A stretch of 64,000 nt of DNA from contig NZ_CP035926.1 in NCBI RefSeq assembly GCF_004214815.1, positions 744,001 to 808,000 on the forward strand. Direction: 5' to 3'. Source of the DNA: Aliarcobacter thereius LMG 24486 (GTDB lineage Bacteria; Campylobacterota; Campylobacteria; Campylobacterales; Arcobacteraceae). Made by a program: the position numbers and the translations under genes. The notes below the pieces were generated by a model that had not been told where the DNA came from, did not search any database, and saw nothing but the letters and a program-made list of their open reading frames with translations. Positions within the stretch are counted from its first letter, which is position 1. Each line of letters opens with the position of its first letter. Positions 15,001-20,432 of this stretch are shown piece after piece.

Positions 15001-16320
15001 CAAACAAGTAGTGCAGGAGTAGTTTACCAAGTAGATGGAAAAGCTGGGACTGGACTATATGGAAATGATACTTTAGGTGGTTGGAATTTATCTTATGATG
15101 GAAATGTAAATGCTAAAGATGCGGGGATTTATGATATTAAAGTAAATGGAGTTAGTGATAATCCTAATTATGAATTTGTAAGATTTAAAGATGGTAAATT
15201 TACTATAAATAAAAAAGATTTAATAGTAAGTGTTGATGATAAAACTATGATGTATAAAAAAGATATTTACAATGGTGGATATAGTGTAAGTTATGATGGT
15301 TTTGTAAATGGAGAAACAAATTTAGTTTTAGCTGGAAATCTAAATTATATAGGAGATAGTAAAACTGCTATAAATGTTGGTGAATATACTATTAAAACGA
15401 GTGGATTGAACTCAAATAATTATAATATTATTTATGAAGATGGAACTTTAAAAATAACTCCTGCAGAACTTGATGTTGTAGTTTCAAGTGTTAATACAAT
15501 CTATAATGGAGGGACAATATTTACACAAAGTGGTGGAGCTACTGTTACTTTATCAAATGGTGGTGGAGCTGCTTATGATAATATAGATACTTTTATATAT
15601 CAACATCATAATAAAAATGTAGGTACATATAGTGGAGTACTAACAGTTATTGGAGTGGATAATGCAAACTATATTATTAAAAACTCAAGTGCTGGAGATG
15701 TAACTATTGAAAAAGCTGATTTAGTAATAAAAGCAGACAATAAAGAAAAATATAGAGATGGAAAAGTATTTAGTGGTTCATATAGTGTAAATTATAAAGG
15801 ACTACAAGGAAATGATACTATTTATGATGCTATAAATGGAAATATACACTATGTAGGAAATGCTATTAATGCTATAAATGTTGGGGAATATATAATTTCA
15901 ATAGATAGTTCAAACTTATCTTCACATAATTATAATTTAATCTTTGAAAGTGGATTACTAAAAATAGAGAATAAAATTGAAGTATGGATGGATTCAATAA
16001 TTTCAAGTATAAAAAATGGAAGTGCCACTGAAAATAAAGCTATGAGTTTTGATATGCCTTTAGAAAAATCATCTACAAGACTTATGAGTATGAGTGAAGG
16101 AGTAGAAACAGTAGTTGTAGATTTACAAACTATAAAAAAATCATCAAAAGGTTTAAACGATATAAGAATTCCTCTTGGAAGAAATAGTAAGATAGATTTA
16201 GTAGATGGAGGAGTAAAACTTCCATTATCTTTAAATCAAGAGTTTTATTTAGAATTAAAACCAGATGAAGATATTAATGAAGCTATTAGAGATATTTTAG
16301 ATTCAAGAAATAGAATATAA
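1..16320 (+). CDS. Giant TPS-family (FHA-like) adhesin with GLUG and MBG repeats, 5' end missing
   Basis: The frame is open from base 1, so the start and signal peptide lie outside the window; at least 5,439 residues are present. The first residues (VALLGQNVINEGVIAAKLGS) resemble the end of a haemagglutination/TPS secretion domain. A beta-helix-like region follows to about residue 340. Dozens of GLUG motifs (VGGLVGY, IGGLIG) run to about residue 2650 (nt 1015-7960), interrupted by a short Pro-Asn spacer near nt 2658-2690. About 27 MBG-type repeats of roughly 80-100 residues (pattern KTYDG...GNY...DGxLxINKA) fill nt 8530-15970. The C-terminal ~115 residues are not repetitive and have no LPXTG or autotransporter barrel. 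The next gene is its TpsB partner, so secretion to the cell surface by the two-partner route is inferred. The likely role is adhesion or aggregation; the ligand is unknown. Confidence 0.9.
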   Translation, partial: LVALLGQNVINEGVIAAKLGSVVLASGDRFTLNLNGNSLTNLTIDKGTYNSLVSNKGLIQADGSNVYLTSKALDEIIKGVTNNDGIIEAKSIEQDKGKVLLAGDNINVDGTIDATQIFAGSINDLKTNIKNSAILKADFVETSGKTLNIENGATIKAKKWLIDPVDVTIDNGTGALGGSSVGASIIANALNSGTDITIQATNNIYVNQGFSWTQSNLELDALNSIYINSVLNGSGTAGLSLKYNAVNGKFYTQMNADKNGRFDPLDGTRNNGGEGFAGKINFSGSGGVKINGETYTAITNSAEFKALINASGKYYLANDIVLSTGWINLGTLTGSIEGFGHLITGLGSTTQGLFQNINGGKITNMGLNGTISGNSSNIGFYAGHLYGNGKLDNVYASGSIKGTNDVGGLVANIYDNAQIIHSFKSGRVDATGSNAGGIASKIYGNSRIYDTYTWSDVSAYKSAGGFASALYGTAQIHNSKVNGNIVETIDKAYAGNSEPRGAGFISTISSGTLIDNSHVYITNIKSGRDIGGFVGYLNGGTITNSSSSANVEGGNNTAAYWIGGFAGYVDNNSVLKGNISRGNVKGYNTSVGGFAGFVSGGTNFEDNHYLPQNIGTTISPNVSGTNNVGGLIGHSIGTLTISNSSAQGVISSTGIGTGGLIGYSNITNINNSWFGDFELDSNNRLQFDALGKPIKSLNINSKIYSNNYGVGGYIGWANNDTSINGAYLSVDTIYGLRSVGGLVGETAANTSLYVKKGIETSTENLSNKLGYIYVKTDIHGLNNSVGRVGGISGLVWDNFEISDTNIDINRIYSIGNHQHVAGLVGYKYRNIGNVKVENVNLTLRNDLKGGQYLGGLFGQIAGGNVSIKNTQVDLGNQALEAEVELDPNPNPNPNPEPDDENLVDGTTSYVGGLIGYLQGSGTVNIENVIVKAHSIKTNASNYIGGLIGHDSSSGAGTIKNTKVLLNPTAGFIGNNANNASYVGGLIGYANSIYEVQNSEVLVGTIRGSSYLGGLFGYVVGANISDTKVTIDTILGSSSYVGGFAGGVGNGGLTLAGANEVRANQIQGTYYVGGVAGVVTGATSIDGIKVTVANNILGTSHTSNNGAVGGLVGQVNNTLIIKNAKVTAQNIYNSHASVQFIGGLVGYQNSTNQYIISDVEVTTTGTIGIKGYANIGGLIGTTNSTNANNSITNAYVNSRLEGFNIGGLIGRGGNNASSKTIIDSVYYKGDIVSRRGYTGGLVGYGYTTGTYEVNNAWVGNYTFVIDSSTNSITSATKNSENYSFTFPTVGTYIGGMFGIVGNLSVTNSGVNLKGSLIATHSVGGVAGKVDGSFVAQDVQVNIENDIYTTSVYTTSNTNTYYYDSFVGGLVGWLNNGSAAISNVVINARDFYGVNSGARSIGGLIGRQYGNYAFNIEDVEVNINQIKGSNFLSGLIGRSQENIQATNSIKDASVKLTNGIVANSGYIGGFISNIHNNSTLLIENSLYEGSVSTGYYIGGLVGSSGNLIVKNTIIGKADKSNYIRGSYGLGGVAGYVNGTLSLEDVEINFADITGTSYRVGGVAGYVAGALKVDETTVNINKIQGTYDVSGLVGRANNTTHIGMESGSSFGARVNTAEIIATANASNGLGGLVGYANAVVFIKNSDVVATTQIRANSGNNVGGLVGYMSVATGYSIENASVTAPLIYGGTGVGGLLGYANNTVGTRTIANSHANVNLVHGTGNYVGGLIGNSSGAIAVNISNSSFVGGIKGKAEIGGLVGTLHSITNLTNVYAGNFIITKNADGSIDSASVNSSSNYTIDSGNSSYVGGAIGYTSSALTANNVEVNFDSISGYRYIGGFIGEIRGAFTANGVKVTINGNIIATESSETNVGGLIGKTSGGAIKITNTDVEFDNILASNGRVAAGLIAWQSGNYIVELENINVNFNKIEAKNNSVAGLIAVDSSTNANNSIKNVSVNGDLSLTASGAYVAGFIGNASGSYNVEESSFEGDIRGNNSYSAGFFGTVGNLEVINSSVKITSNLTGTYHLSGLAGMVNHGNLKVHNSNIEFLDILGTSNRNAGLVGYVGNGLIDIDRVTIKGGTIQASERVGGLIGDTTSSNINNKILNTDIKLTEVKSTNLNTNIGTGGFIGDAAHTSKYLVENSSFVGIVSGGSNVGGLFGNVGYLTINNTKVGTLDASNNVLNTTNIKANGSYAGGVAGYVQYNLTTNGIKVYVNSVEASTRAGGVAGHTSIFNAINSEIISKKIYSFGTDTAGMVGYGNGLFNINGAFIKVDEIMSGTTTAGGVVGDFTPNGTHLFKNIDINVGEISANYPVGGVIAYQENSGAILNIENIKFSGYLLQRANHASHGAGGIVGTAMGTVNIKDSFIGEFEADGSASSNPSSEIISNGQNLGGLIGLYSAGILSNNHINVKTLESTQSQVGGLIGKARTNSSKVLDNNKVSLAGIKGLANVGGLIGLSEGGLNITDANLNNISVFGDGNNIGGIVGSMTGTGVINNSSLINSSVEGLDYVGGIVGLFSATSMNGVFVNGDTVKGRNQVGGVVGYTNKPITNSGSNSKVEATGDMVGGFAGQVVSGGNISSSYSLGDVSAKDMVGGFVGQLNGGTILNVYSLGAVNANAQVGGLVGYALGTFNIGNSYSAGKVTGVVSGTTRGLVGQSTKAPVKSYYLLVGNESLNTDSNNISKTILEMRNGEFFKDMGWNIVVDENLPVKLLPQLRWTCTGGVEFCKGATPTDGKNTIWVIGFGKDLIEYELSDKTDNYSKTDYLPTAWDLTLAGKLTITTDGNFDTNTISNWIYGTDYWYTDSLGNKIDSIINVNDSKTGIKLFINTDEYMVDHRANANHTYGSYEVTPVNVEVIANDYTKTYDGIAFNGGAGVHYQVEGKVASGLYGNDILGGTLVYGGSSQGQKDVGSGEYIITPSGLSSTIGNYNISFVDGKLKINPAELHVRADDASKTYDGKVYDKLQEHAIYSGFVGNEDLSTSGISGDLTYTYTKNGDTGHPNYGVNCEDKGGCINAGTYDISLGGLSSNGNYLIVYDDAQLTIKKANLTISADDKIFQYVTGGGYDGYDGKDNYSFKASGFVNGEDKSVLQFNSDLNQHFKVTNHGIEYTAHKDSNGNKPFNSGGYLVEVEGVNSENYNITYTSGHLIISPNPVLLRAQDKVVSYNGKYYTVSDFVAKHFNANGMQQGGDYTGANNYTMNFNDSNTGENLSFSWEFDGEAVGAKDVKFDNGNIVGYEIGFKSTGLIRGNYDANGDFVVDPNNGNFYVKQDGSGNNIVDVFFAPGMLIINKADLTVEVNNEERTYNGVNQNYDAQNDLTYNHGNPLNQELLDELISLGNGSFTFKQGSNIVDPKNAGLYSVNLDSSFFTTNSDFNLSNYDITILDGSLKINKADLTVKADDLSKTYDGSLFHDGNGVSYVNGLQGSDTYTGIIKGDLIYGGNSQNAKNVGDYIITATGYTADNYNIIFQDGVLNITPATLIVKANDDNKVYNSLAYSGGNGLTYSGFVGDDTFANSLNVLGLNYNSGSSNQAINSGTYTITPSGLIANNGNYIFDYQNGELIVSKANLIVKADSHHIKYNGQSHKNTTEHSVSYDGFVGNEDKSVLIGVLDFDFLGSDTNVVNAGVYTISPKGYTSSNYDISYETGVLDIDKVSVVVTANNDNVGYKGLEYKYEDTNKTGLTYSGFVNGEDETNSLIDLSGLTFDLHGAKNAGTYSITPSGIDAINYDFIYEDGILTINKAQLTAKANDDSKTYDAQAYLGGAGYTLSGFVGDDISNPNGVIVDSDNLVYSGNSFNSKDVGNYTISIGGLSSENYDFNYINGNLTTNKAQIIAKANDDSRVYDATQYKGGAGYTIDVNQLLGSDTLETIGIDNSGFVYGGDSFNSINSGIYDIEISGINSKNYEFIYENGTLQTSKADLIVKAKDGVEIYSGNSYTNGYGVDFNGFKGNDSETILNGLISYSLNNAINAGTYKITPSGYTSDNYNIRFEDGNLTINKAQLTAKANDDNKTYDTLGYIGGAGYTLSGFVNGENANIAGVIDSEIIYKNSAIGAKNAGTYTISIDNLSSANYDFIYEDGNLIIDKAVVTIKADNTSKTYDGKTYTNDDRKFTAIYSGLQGSETASGLGLNTNISFLGDATNAINAGTYDIDVSHADTLNYTFISDTQKGTLTINKAKVIVSANSQTKEYDATTYSGGNGVQYSGFVNGENETIAGLTGLNFIGNSQNAINVGEYNISPNGISASNYDFVYVDGTLKITPAQLTITADSKSKKYDGAIYNGGYSYKVEGLKGSDTLDETNKSYFIVKGNELYTESNAPNNAGVYLIKIDGLENQNYNINYVDGILAIGNNPLVITATDVTKVYDGENHIFSIDFSNPNNFSAVGWQENDSWTSLGEYLNNDTSNTKLNNFNMKFVIKDNGQVVLTNWKNAGEYEVNLEATSGFVMGDWDATGTTFTPNANGSVMLSGDYEIHFAPGVLKINKAELDIRVNNDNFIYTGQEYKGNGNNSLSANGFVVGENFSNLQGDINFTFNGNSYAKNAGIYDIQVDGLYSDNYNLHFYGGTLVIDKAKLNVSVQNDNKEYDANAYYGGSIVVSGYVNGENINNINQSNLVFTGDSQGAINVGEYNIYASGLESYNYDFIYNKDAKLIVNKAELSVKVDNKSKVYDSNNVTNSTLTYTGFKGNDNETTIDSSLLNFTFNGDTSALNAGTYTIIANGLNSDNYNITYINGELYVSKADLIISAEDKSKVYDNSIYTGGYSVVYSGFVGNENQSVLNGNLDFGGNSKNAINSGTYTITPSGYSSNNYNISYIDSNLIIEKAKVIISANDDSKVYSGTNQSSSTGVIYKVDGKVGTGLYGNDSLGGWSLSYDGNVYVKDAGSYIISVNGVSSNSNYEIIGTNDGHFVITPKTLTIRADNKNKSYDNSIYTNGYSVSYNGFVAGENRNNLGGTLAFVGDSQNAINAGTYTITPVGLSSNNYTISFIDGNLNIDKAKVAVSVNNDQTIYNGMGQTSSAGVVYQVDGKAGTGLYGNDTLGGWNLSYDGNVNAKDAGIYDIKVNGVSDNPNYEFVRFKDGKFTINKKDLIVSVDDKTMMYKKDIYNGGYSVSYDGFVNGETNLVLAGNLNYIGDSKTAINVGEYTIKTSGLNSNNYNIIYEDGTLKITPAELDVVVSSVNTIYNGGTIFTQSGGATVTLSNGGGAAYDNIDTFIYQHHNKNVGTYSGVLTVIGVDNANYIIKNSSAGDVTIEKADLVIKADNKEKYRDGKVFSGSYSVNYKGLQGNDTIYDAINGNIHYVGNAINAINVGEYIISIDSSNLSSHNYNLIFESGLLKIENKIEVWMDSIISSIKNGSATENKAMSFDMPLEKSSTRLMSMSEGVETVVVDLQTIKKSSKGLNDIRIPLGRNSKIDLVDGGVKLPLSLNQEFYLELKPDEDINEAIRDILDSRNRI
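1015..7960 (+). repeat. GLUG-motif repeat region within the adhesin
   Basis: The protein here repeats a short core of hydrophobic residue-GG-hydrophobic-hydrophobic-G (VGGLVGY, IGGFIG and similar) every 30-60 residues. This is the GLUG motif known from secreted IgA-peptidase-like and FHA-like proteins. Codon choice changes inside the region: between about nt 2,600 and 5,900 AAC, AGC and GGT-rich codons are common, whereas both flanks use almost only AAT, AGT and GGA. Confidence 0.75.
8530..15975 (+). repeat. Array of about 27 MBG-type repeats within the adhesin
   Basis: I counted about 27 diverged tandem units by the recurring junction 'DGxLxINKAxLxVxADDxSKxYDG'. Most units are 230-300 bp. 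MBG domains are immunoglobulin-like or beta-grasp-like stalk modules of bacterial surface proteins. Two neighbouring pairs, starting near nt 14,430 and 14,945, are close copies 516 bp apart, which points to a recent two-unit duplication. Confidence 0.8.
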
Positions 16321-16331
16321 AAGGAGAAAAG

Positions 16332-18062
16332 TTGGAAAGAAAACTAATATTAAAATATTTTGTTTTTTTGTTAATTGTATTAACAAATTTACAATCAGCG
16401 AAACTTGATAGACCTGCTGGAACAAACATGGGAGATGTTTTAAAGTCAATAGACCCAGATGAATTTCTGGAAAAAAGAGGAGAACTTTATAAAGCACCAG
16501 AAAAACCTATTTTAGAACCAAGTGATATAAATAAACCAAATGCAAGAATAGATGATAAAGCAAAAGTTTTTATAAAAACTTTTAGATTTTCTCATAATAG
16601 TGCAATAAGTAGTGAAAAACTTATAAAACTTGTGAAAGATTATGAAAATAAAGAATTAAATTTATATTCAATGCAAGAACTTACAACAATTATTACAAAA
16701 TATTATAGAGAAAAAGGATATTTTGTAGCAAGAGCATATATTCCTGCACAAGAGTTAGAAAATAATATTTTAGAAATTGCAGTAATTGAAGGAAAACATG
16801 GAGAATTTAAATTAAAAAATAGTTCATTAGTAAAAGATGAGGTAATCTTGAACTACTTAAATAATATAAAAAAAGGAGATTATGTTTTAGATAATAAACT
16901 TGAAAGAGAGTTACTTATAATAGATGAATTAAGCGGTGCAAGAGTAATAAACTCTGATGTTTACCCAGGAGCAGAAATAGGAGAAAGTGATTTTCTAGTA
17001 AGCTTGGATAAAAGTGCAAAATATAGTGCATATGCTATGATAGATAATTATGGTACAAAATATACAGGTGAACATAGATTAAATCTTGGAGCAAATATAA
17101 ATAGTATTACAGGAATAGGTGATATTTTAAGTTTTAATACACTTATTTCAGAAAATACAAATTTATTAAATTATGGACTTACTTATTCTAGACATATTGC
17201 TTATAGTGGATTAAATGGTGGAATAGGATTATCAAAGACTGACTATGAGATGGATAAAATGGGAGATTTTGAAGTTTTAGGAAGTTCACTAAATCTTAAT
17301 TTATTCCTTTCTTATCCTCTTGTTAAAACTCATTCTACATTAAGAGCTATACAAATAAATTCAACTATAAGTAAAATGGATGATGAATCAGGACCAAAAT
17401 CATATACGGAGATAGCAAAAAAACAAGATAGTAATTTAATGATAAAATTAAATGAAAAAAGACCTACATCAATTCTTTCAAGACCAGGAACCTTAAATGC
17501 TTATATAGGCTACTCTTTTGGAAATTTATCTATGGATAACGATATAGCAAAAGATACAGATCTTTTATTAAATAGTGAAGGTTTTTATCATAAAATAGTG
17601 GCTTATTTAGGACATCAACAATATATAGTTCCTAAAATAACTTTACAAACAAGTATAAAAATTCAGAAAAACTTGGGACGAAACTTGGATGGTGGACAAA
17701 GAATAAGTGTTGCTGGAAGTAATGGAGTAAGAGCATATGAAGATAGTGAACTAAGTGGAGATAGTGGATATTCAGCATCTTTGGATTTGATTTATTCTTT
17801 GCCAAACTTTAGTAATTATTTTCATAATATTTCAATTTTTACAGACTTTGCAGAAGTTAAAAGAAATACAAAAACATTTAATGATGATAAAAATAGTAGA
17901 AGATTAGGAGCATATGGATTAGGATATGCTTTTAGTTATAAAGATTTTAATTTTAAAACTACATATGGATTTGGGTTTGGTAGTGAAAAAGAACCAACAG
18001 TTGAAAAAGAATTTAGTAAAAAAGCTGAGAAATTTTTATTTCAAGCTATTTACCAATTTTAA
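16332..18062 (+). CDS. TpsB outer-membrane transporter (ShlB/FhaC/HecB family)
   Basis: Two-partner secretion pore that would export the adhesin encoded just upstream. A TTG start 11 bases after the adhesin stop is preceded by AAGGAG, and it gives a signal peptide (hydrophobic residues ~6-22, cut near QSA). POTRA-like segments cover residues ~75-200 (KVFIKTFRFSHNSAIS..., ITKYYREKGYFVARAYIP). The rest is a 16-strand-type barrel with the family's loop-6 motif as VRAYED and a late FTDFAEV strand. At 576 residues it has the usual family length and ends in the aromatic Tyr-Gln-Phe, typical of barrel proteins. Operon position and family pairing make the adhesin its substrate. Upregulation or phase control is not visible. 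Confidence 0.9.
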   Translation: MERKLILKYFVFLLIVLTNLQSAKLDRPAGTNMGDVLKSIDPDEFLEKRGELYKAPEKPILEPSDINKPNARIDDKAKVFIKTFRFSHNSAISSEKLIKLVKDYENKELNLYSMQELTTIITKYYREKGYFVARAYIPAQELENNILEIAVIEGKHGEFKLKNSSLVKDEVILNYLNNIKKGDYVLDNKLERELLIIDELSGARVINSDVYPGAEIGESDFLVSLDKSAKYSAYAMIDNYGTKYTGEHRLNLGANINSITGIGDILSFNTLISENTNLLNYGLTYSRHIAYSGLNGGIGLSKTDYEMDKMGDFEVLGSSLNLNLFLSYPLVKTHSTLRAIQINSTISKMDDESGPKSYTEIAKKQDSNLMIKLNEKRPTSILSRPGTLNAYIGYSFGNLSMDNDIAKDTDLLLNSEGFYHKIVAYLGHQQYIVPKITLQTSIKIQKNLGRNLDGGQRISVAGSNGVRAYEDSELSGDSGYSASLDLIYSLPNFSNYFHNISIFTDFAEVKRNTKTFNDDKNSRRLGAYGLGYAFSYKDFNFKTTYGFGFGSEKEPTVEKEFSKKAEKFLFQAIYQF

Positions 18063-18071
18063 GGAACTTAT

Positions 18072-18584
18072 ATGAGGTATTACATTAATCCTTTAATATT
18101 TTTAATACTTTTTACATCTTGTAGTAATAAATACAATATTACAAATAAAGATGAATATTATATGACTAAAAAAGAGTTTATTGAAGAGAGTAACTATTCA
18201 AAAGTTGCTCAAAATATTATATTACCAATAAAAGATAAAGAAGAAATATCAAAGAATGATTTAAAAAAAGTATATTTTGATTATGGAACTGCTTTTTTTG
18301 ATATTAAATATAGAAAAATTATAAAAAAACATGCAATTTTCATGAAACAGCACTTAGATTTAAAGTTAATTCTTCAAGGGAATGCAGATATAGGTGGACA
18401 AAAAGCTGCTCATACTTGGTTGGCTTTAAATAGAGCAAAAAATGTAAAAGATCAATTAGTAAAATACGATATAGATGAAAACAGAATAATAATTTCTACA
18501 AATAGTAGTGATAATCCAATTATTTTAGGAAATAGTGAAGAAGCTTGGGAAAAGAATAGAAGAGTAGATTTTATCTACTATTAA
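18072..18584 (+). CDS. OmpA-like lipoprotein linked to the TPS locus
   Basis: A short signal peptide ends in a lipobox (LFTSC, Cys17), so this should be a lipoprotein of about 154 mature residues. The C-terminal two thirds is an OmpA/Pal-type peptidoglycan-binding fold: KVYFDYGTAFFD opens it, QGNADIGG replaces the usual GHTD-xxG, LALNRAKNV carries the Arg normally used for diaminopimelate binding, and NRRVDF closes it. The Asp and Arg that contact peptidoglycan in OmpA both seem present. It starts 9 bases after the tpsB stop with an AAGGA site, so it is probably co-transcribed. It may anchor the secretion pore or the adhesin to the cell wall; that role is inference. Confidence 0.8.
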   Translation: MRYYINPLIFLILFTSCSNKYNITNKDEYYMTKKEFIEESNYSKVAQNIILPIKDKEEISKNDLKKVYFDYGTAFFDIKYRKIIKKHAIFMKQHLDLKLILQGNADIGGQKAAHTWLALNRAKNVKDQLVKYDIDENRIIISTNSSDNPIILGNSEEAWEKNRRVDFIYY

Positions 18585-18597
18585 AAAGGATTAAGAT

Positions 18598-19002
18598 ATG
18601 AATAAATTATTAATTTTAATAATATTTTTAATTTTAGGATTAAATGCAAATCAAATTACACTTGAAGATGATAAAGAAAAAGTACATAATTTAAATAAAA
18701 TTATATACTTTTCAAGAGGAGCAAAAAAAACAAATTCTAATCAAAATATAAGATTGAAAAAACATGCAGAGTATATGATAAAAACAAAAGATATAAAGTT
18801 ACTTCTAGAAGCTTATACTGATAATGTAGGAGATAGAGAAGTAAATAATTGGATGGCACTTGATTATGCAAAAGCATGTAAAGAGACTTTAGTAAAATAT
18901 GGTGTTGATGCGAGTAGAATAAGTATAACTACTTTTGGTGCTAGTAAATCAACAAGAAATGAAATAAGAGATAGAAAAGTAGAATTTATATACTACTATT
19001 AA
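18598..19002 (+). CDS. Second OmpA-like periplasmic protein, Arg of the peptidoglycan site replaced
   Basis: A 134-residue exported protein with a signal peptide (residues 1-18, cut near NANQ) and no lipobox Cys. It is a paralogue of the preceding lipoprotein, sharing the pattern IIYFSRGA...KLLLEAYTDNVG...MALDYAKACKETLVKYGVD...RDRKVEFIYYY. The Asp of the OmpA peptidoglycan pocket is kept (AYTD), but the conserved Arg of the 'LSxxRA' helix is Tyr here (LDYAKA). Peptidoglycan binding may therefore be lost or altered. It lies 13 bases after its neighbour in the TPS operon. Function beyond the OmpA-like fold is unknown. Confidence 0.75.
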   Translation: MNKLLILIIFLILGLNANQITLEDDKEKVHNLNKIIYFSRGAKKTNSNQNIRLKKHAEYMIKTKDIKLLLEAYTDNVGDREVNNWMALDYAKACKETLVKYGVDASRISITTFGASKSTRNEIRDRKVEFIYYY

Positions 19003-19017
19003 AAAATAAGGAAATAA

Positions 19018-19386
19018 ATGAAAAATATAAAGATTTTATTTATAATAAATTTAATATTTATTACAAATTTATTTGCAGATTGTAAAATTTTAAATTTTGG
19101 AGAAGTACAAAAGAGTTCTAAAGGTTTTTTTAAAGATGAAATACCAAAAATTGTTGATTATCAGGCTTATTCCTCTGCTAAACCAAGATTAGTTAAAGAT
19201 AATAAAGGAGAGTATCAATTTAAAACATTTATTGATTCATATAATGAGTTTTTTATCTATATAAGGGATATTTCCATAAAAACTTGTGAAACAAACGGAT
19301 ATAAAGGAATATCAAATTTAGATATTAAATTTTCAACAGATGATAAAACTTATTATTTTACTGCTACATTAAATTATTTTAAATAG
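19018..19386 (+). CDS. Exported protein of unknown function, last gene of the TPS operon
   Basis: A 122-residue protein with a clear signal peptide (MKNIKILFIINLIFITNLFA, cut before DCK). The mature part has two Cys (about residues 22 and 90) that could form a disulfide, and a beta-rich C-terminus (LDIKFSTDDKTYYFTATLNYF). I do not recognise a family. It follows the OmpA-like gene by 15 bases and sits just before a bidirectional terminator, so it is probably the last cistron of the adhesin operon. A periplasmic accessory role in secretion is possible but unsupported by any motif. Confidence 0.6.
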   Translation: MKNIKILFIINLIFITNLFADCKILNFGEVQKSSKGFFKDEIPKIVDYQAYSSAKPRLVKDNKGEYQFKTFIDSYNEFFIYIRDISIKTCETNGYKGISNLDIKFSTDDKTYYFTATLNYFK

Positions 19387-19388
19387 AT

Positions 19389-19415
19389 AAAAGTAGCAAA
19401 AAATTGCTACTTTTT
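19389..19415. terminator. Bidirectional intrinsic terminator
   Basis: An 11-bp stem (AAAAGTAGCAA / TTGCTACTTTT) with a 4-base A loop is flanked by T-rich sequence on the right and A-rich sequence on the left. It lies between the convergent TPS operon and the aldolase-like gene. Confidence 0.8.
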
Positions 19416-19417
19416 AT

Positions 19418-20389
19418 TTATTCCATATTAGAGAGATTTTTAAAAAACTCTCTATATTTTGTATCTTTTTCATCTCTTGCTTTTATAGCAGATCTTGGGT
19501 GTTCGTTTAATTGACCAGTTATCATATAAGGAATACTATATCCCCAATCTAAGTTTTTTTCTAACTCTACAATATGGTTTTCTATAAATTCAAATACAGG
19601 CATTTGATTATATTTTGGATTTTTTAGAAAACCTAAAAGAAGTTCTAAAGCACAATTTCCAGCTCCACGACCTAAGCCTGAAACAGTAACATCAAGAAAA
19701 CTAGCCCCATAAATCATAGCTTCTAAAGTATTTGCGTATGCAAGTTGAAGATTATTATGAGCATGTATTCCCACTTTTTTACCTGTTCTTTGTGTAAAAC
19801 TAAGATATTTTTCAGTTAAAGATCTTATTTGTTCAGGATAAAATGAACCAAAACTATCAGCAATATAGATTACATCAACAGGAGTCTTTGCTAAAAGTTC
19901 TAAAACTTCATCAAGTTCTTTATCAAATGATTTTGAAATAGCCATAATATTTACAGTAGTTTCATACCCTTTATTGTGAGCATCTTCTATTAATTCTATT
20001 GCAGCAGGAATTTGGTGAATATATGTTGCAACTCTTATCATATCAACAACACTTTGTTCTTTTGGTTTAAGTTCTTCTTTTAAAGATCTTCCAATATCAC
20101 TCATAACAGCAATCTTTAAATCGGTTTTATTTTCACCAACAATTCTTCTAATATCTTCTTCTTTACAGAAATTCCAAGGACCATATTCATTTTCACTCAT
20201 AAGTGTAGGAGAAACATTTTTTCCTATTTCCATATAATCAACACCAGATTTTAAACACATTTCATAGTGAGCTTTTACAAATTCATCACTAAAATAAAAA
20301 TTATTTACAAGACCACCATCTCGAATAGTACAGTCAAAAACTTTTAAATCTTCTCTTACACTAAGTATAGTTCCTTTTTTCTCAAACAT
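19418..20389 (-). CDS. HMG-CoA lyase/homocitrate-type TIM-barrel aldolase family protein
   Basis: A 323-residue protein of the DRE-TIM metallolyase superfamily (HMGL-like; includes 4-hydroxy-2-oxovalerate aldolase and isopropylmalate synthase). The signature FDCTIRDGG holds Arg23-Asp24, and the metal-binding HAHNN (His209, His211) and a GLGRGAGN loop near residue 240 are present. No carboxy-terminal regulatory domain exists. The metal site and barrel look intact, so enzymatic activity is likely, but the substrate cannot be read from the sequence. The gene is separated by about 40 bases from the RNase HI gene upstream and may share its transcript. Members of this lineage sometimes sit in sugar or surface-polysaccharide pathways. 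Confidence 0.8.
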   Translation of the reverse strand: MFEKKGTILSVREDLKVFDCTIRDGGLVNNFYFSDEFVKAHYEMCLKSGVDYMEIGKNVSPTLMSENEYGPWNFCKEEDIRRIVGENKTDLKIAVMSDIGRSLKEELKPKEQSVVDMIRVATYIHQIPAAIELIEDAHNKGYETTVNIMAISKSFDKELDEVLELLAKTPVDVIYIADSFGSFYPEQIRSLTEKYLSFTQRTGKKVGIHAHNNLQLAYANTLEAMIYGASFLDVTVSGLGRGAGNCALELLLGFLKNPKYNQMPVFEFIENHIVELEKNLDWGYSIPYMITGQLNEHPRSAIKARDEKDTKYREFFKNLSNME

Positions 20390-20432
20390 TTCTCATCCTT
20401 AAAATTTAGCATTAAATATAGTAGCAAAAAAA

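Noticed and set aside
1015-15975. CRISPR array or tandem DNA satellite
   Set aside because: The repeats are diverged, in-frame protein modules with no identical direct repeats and spacers.
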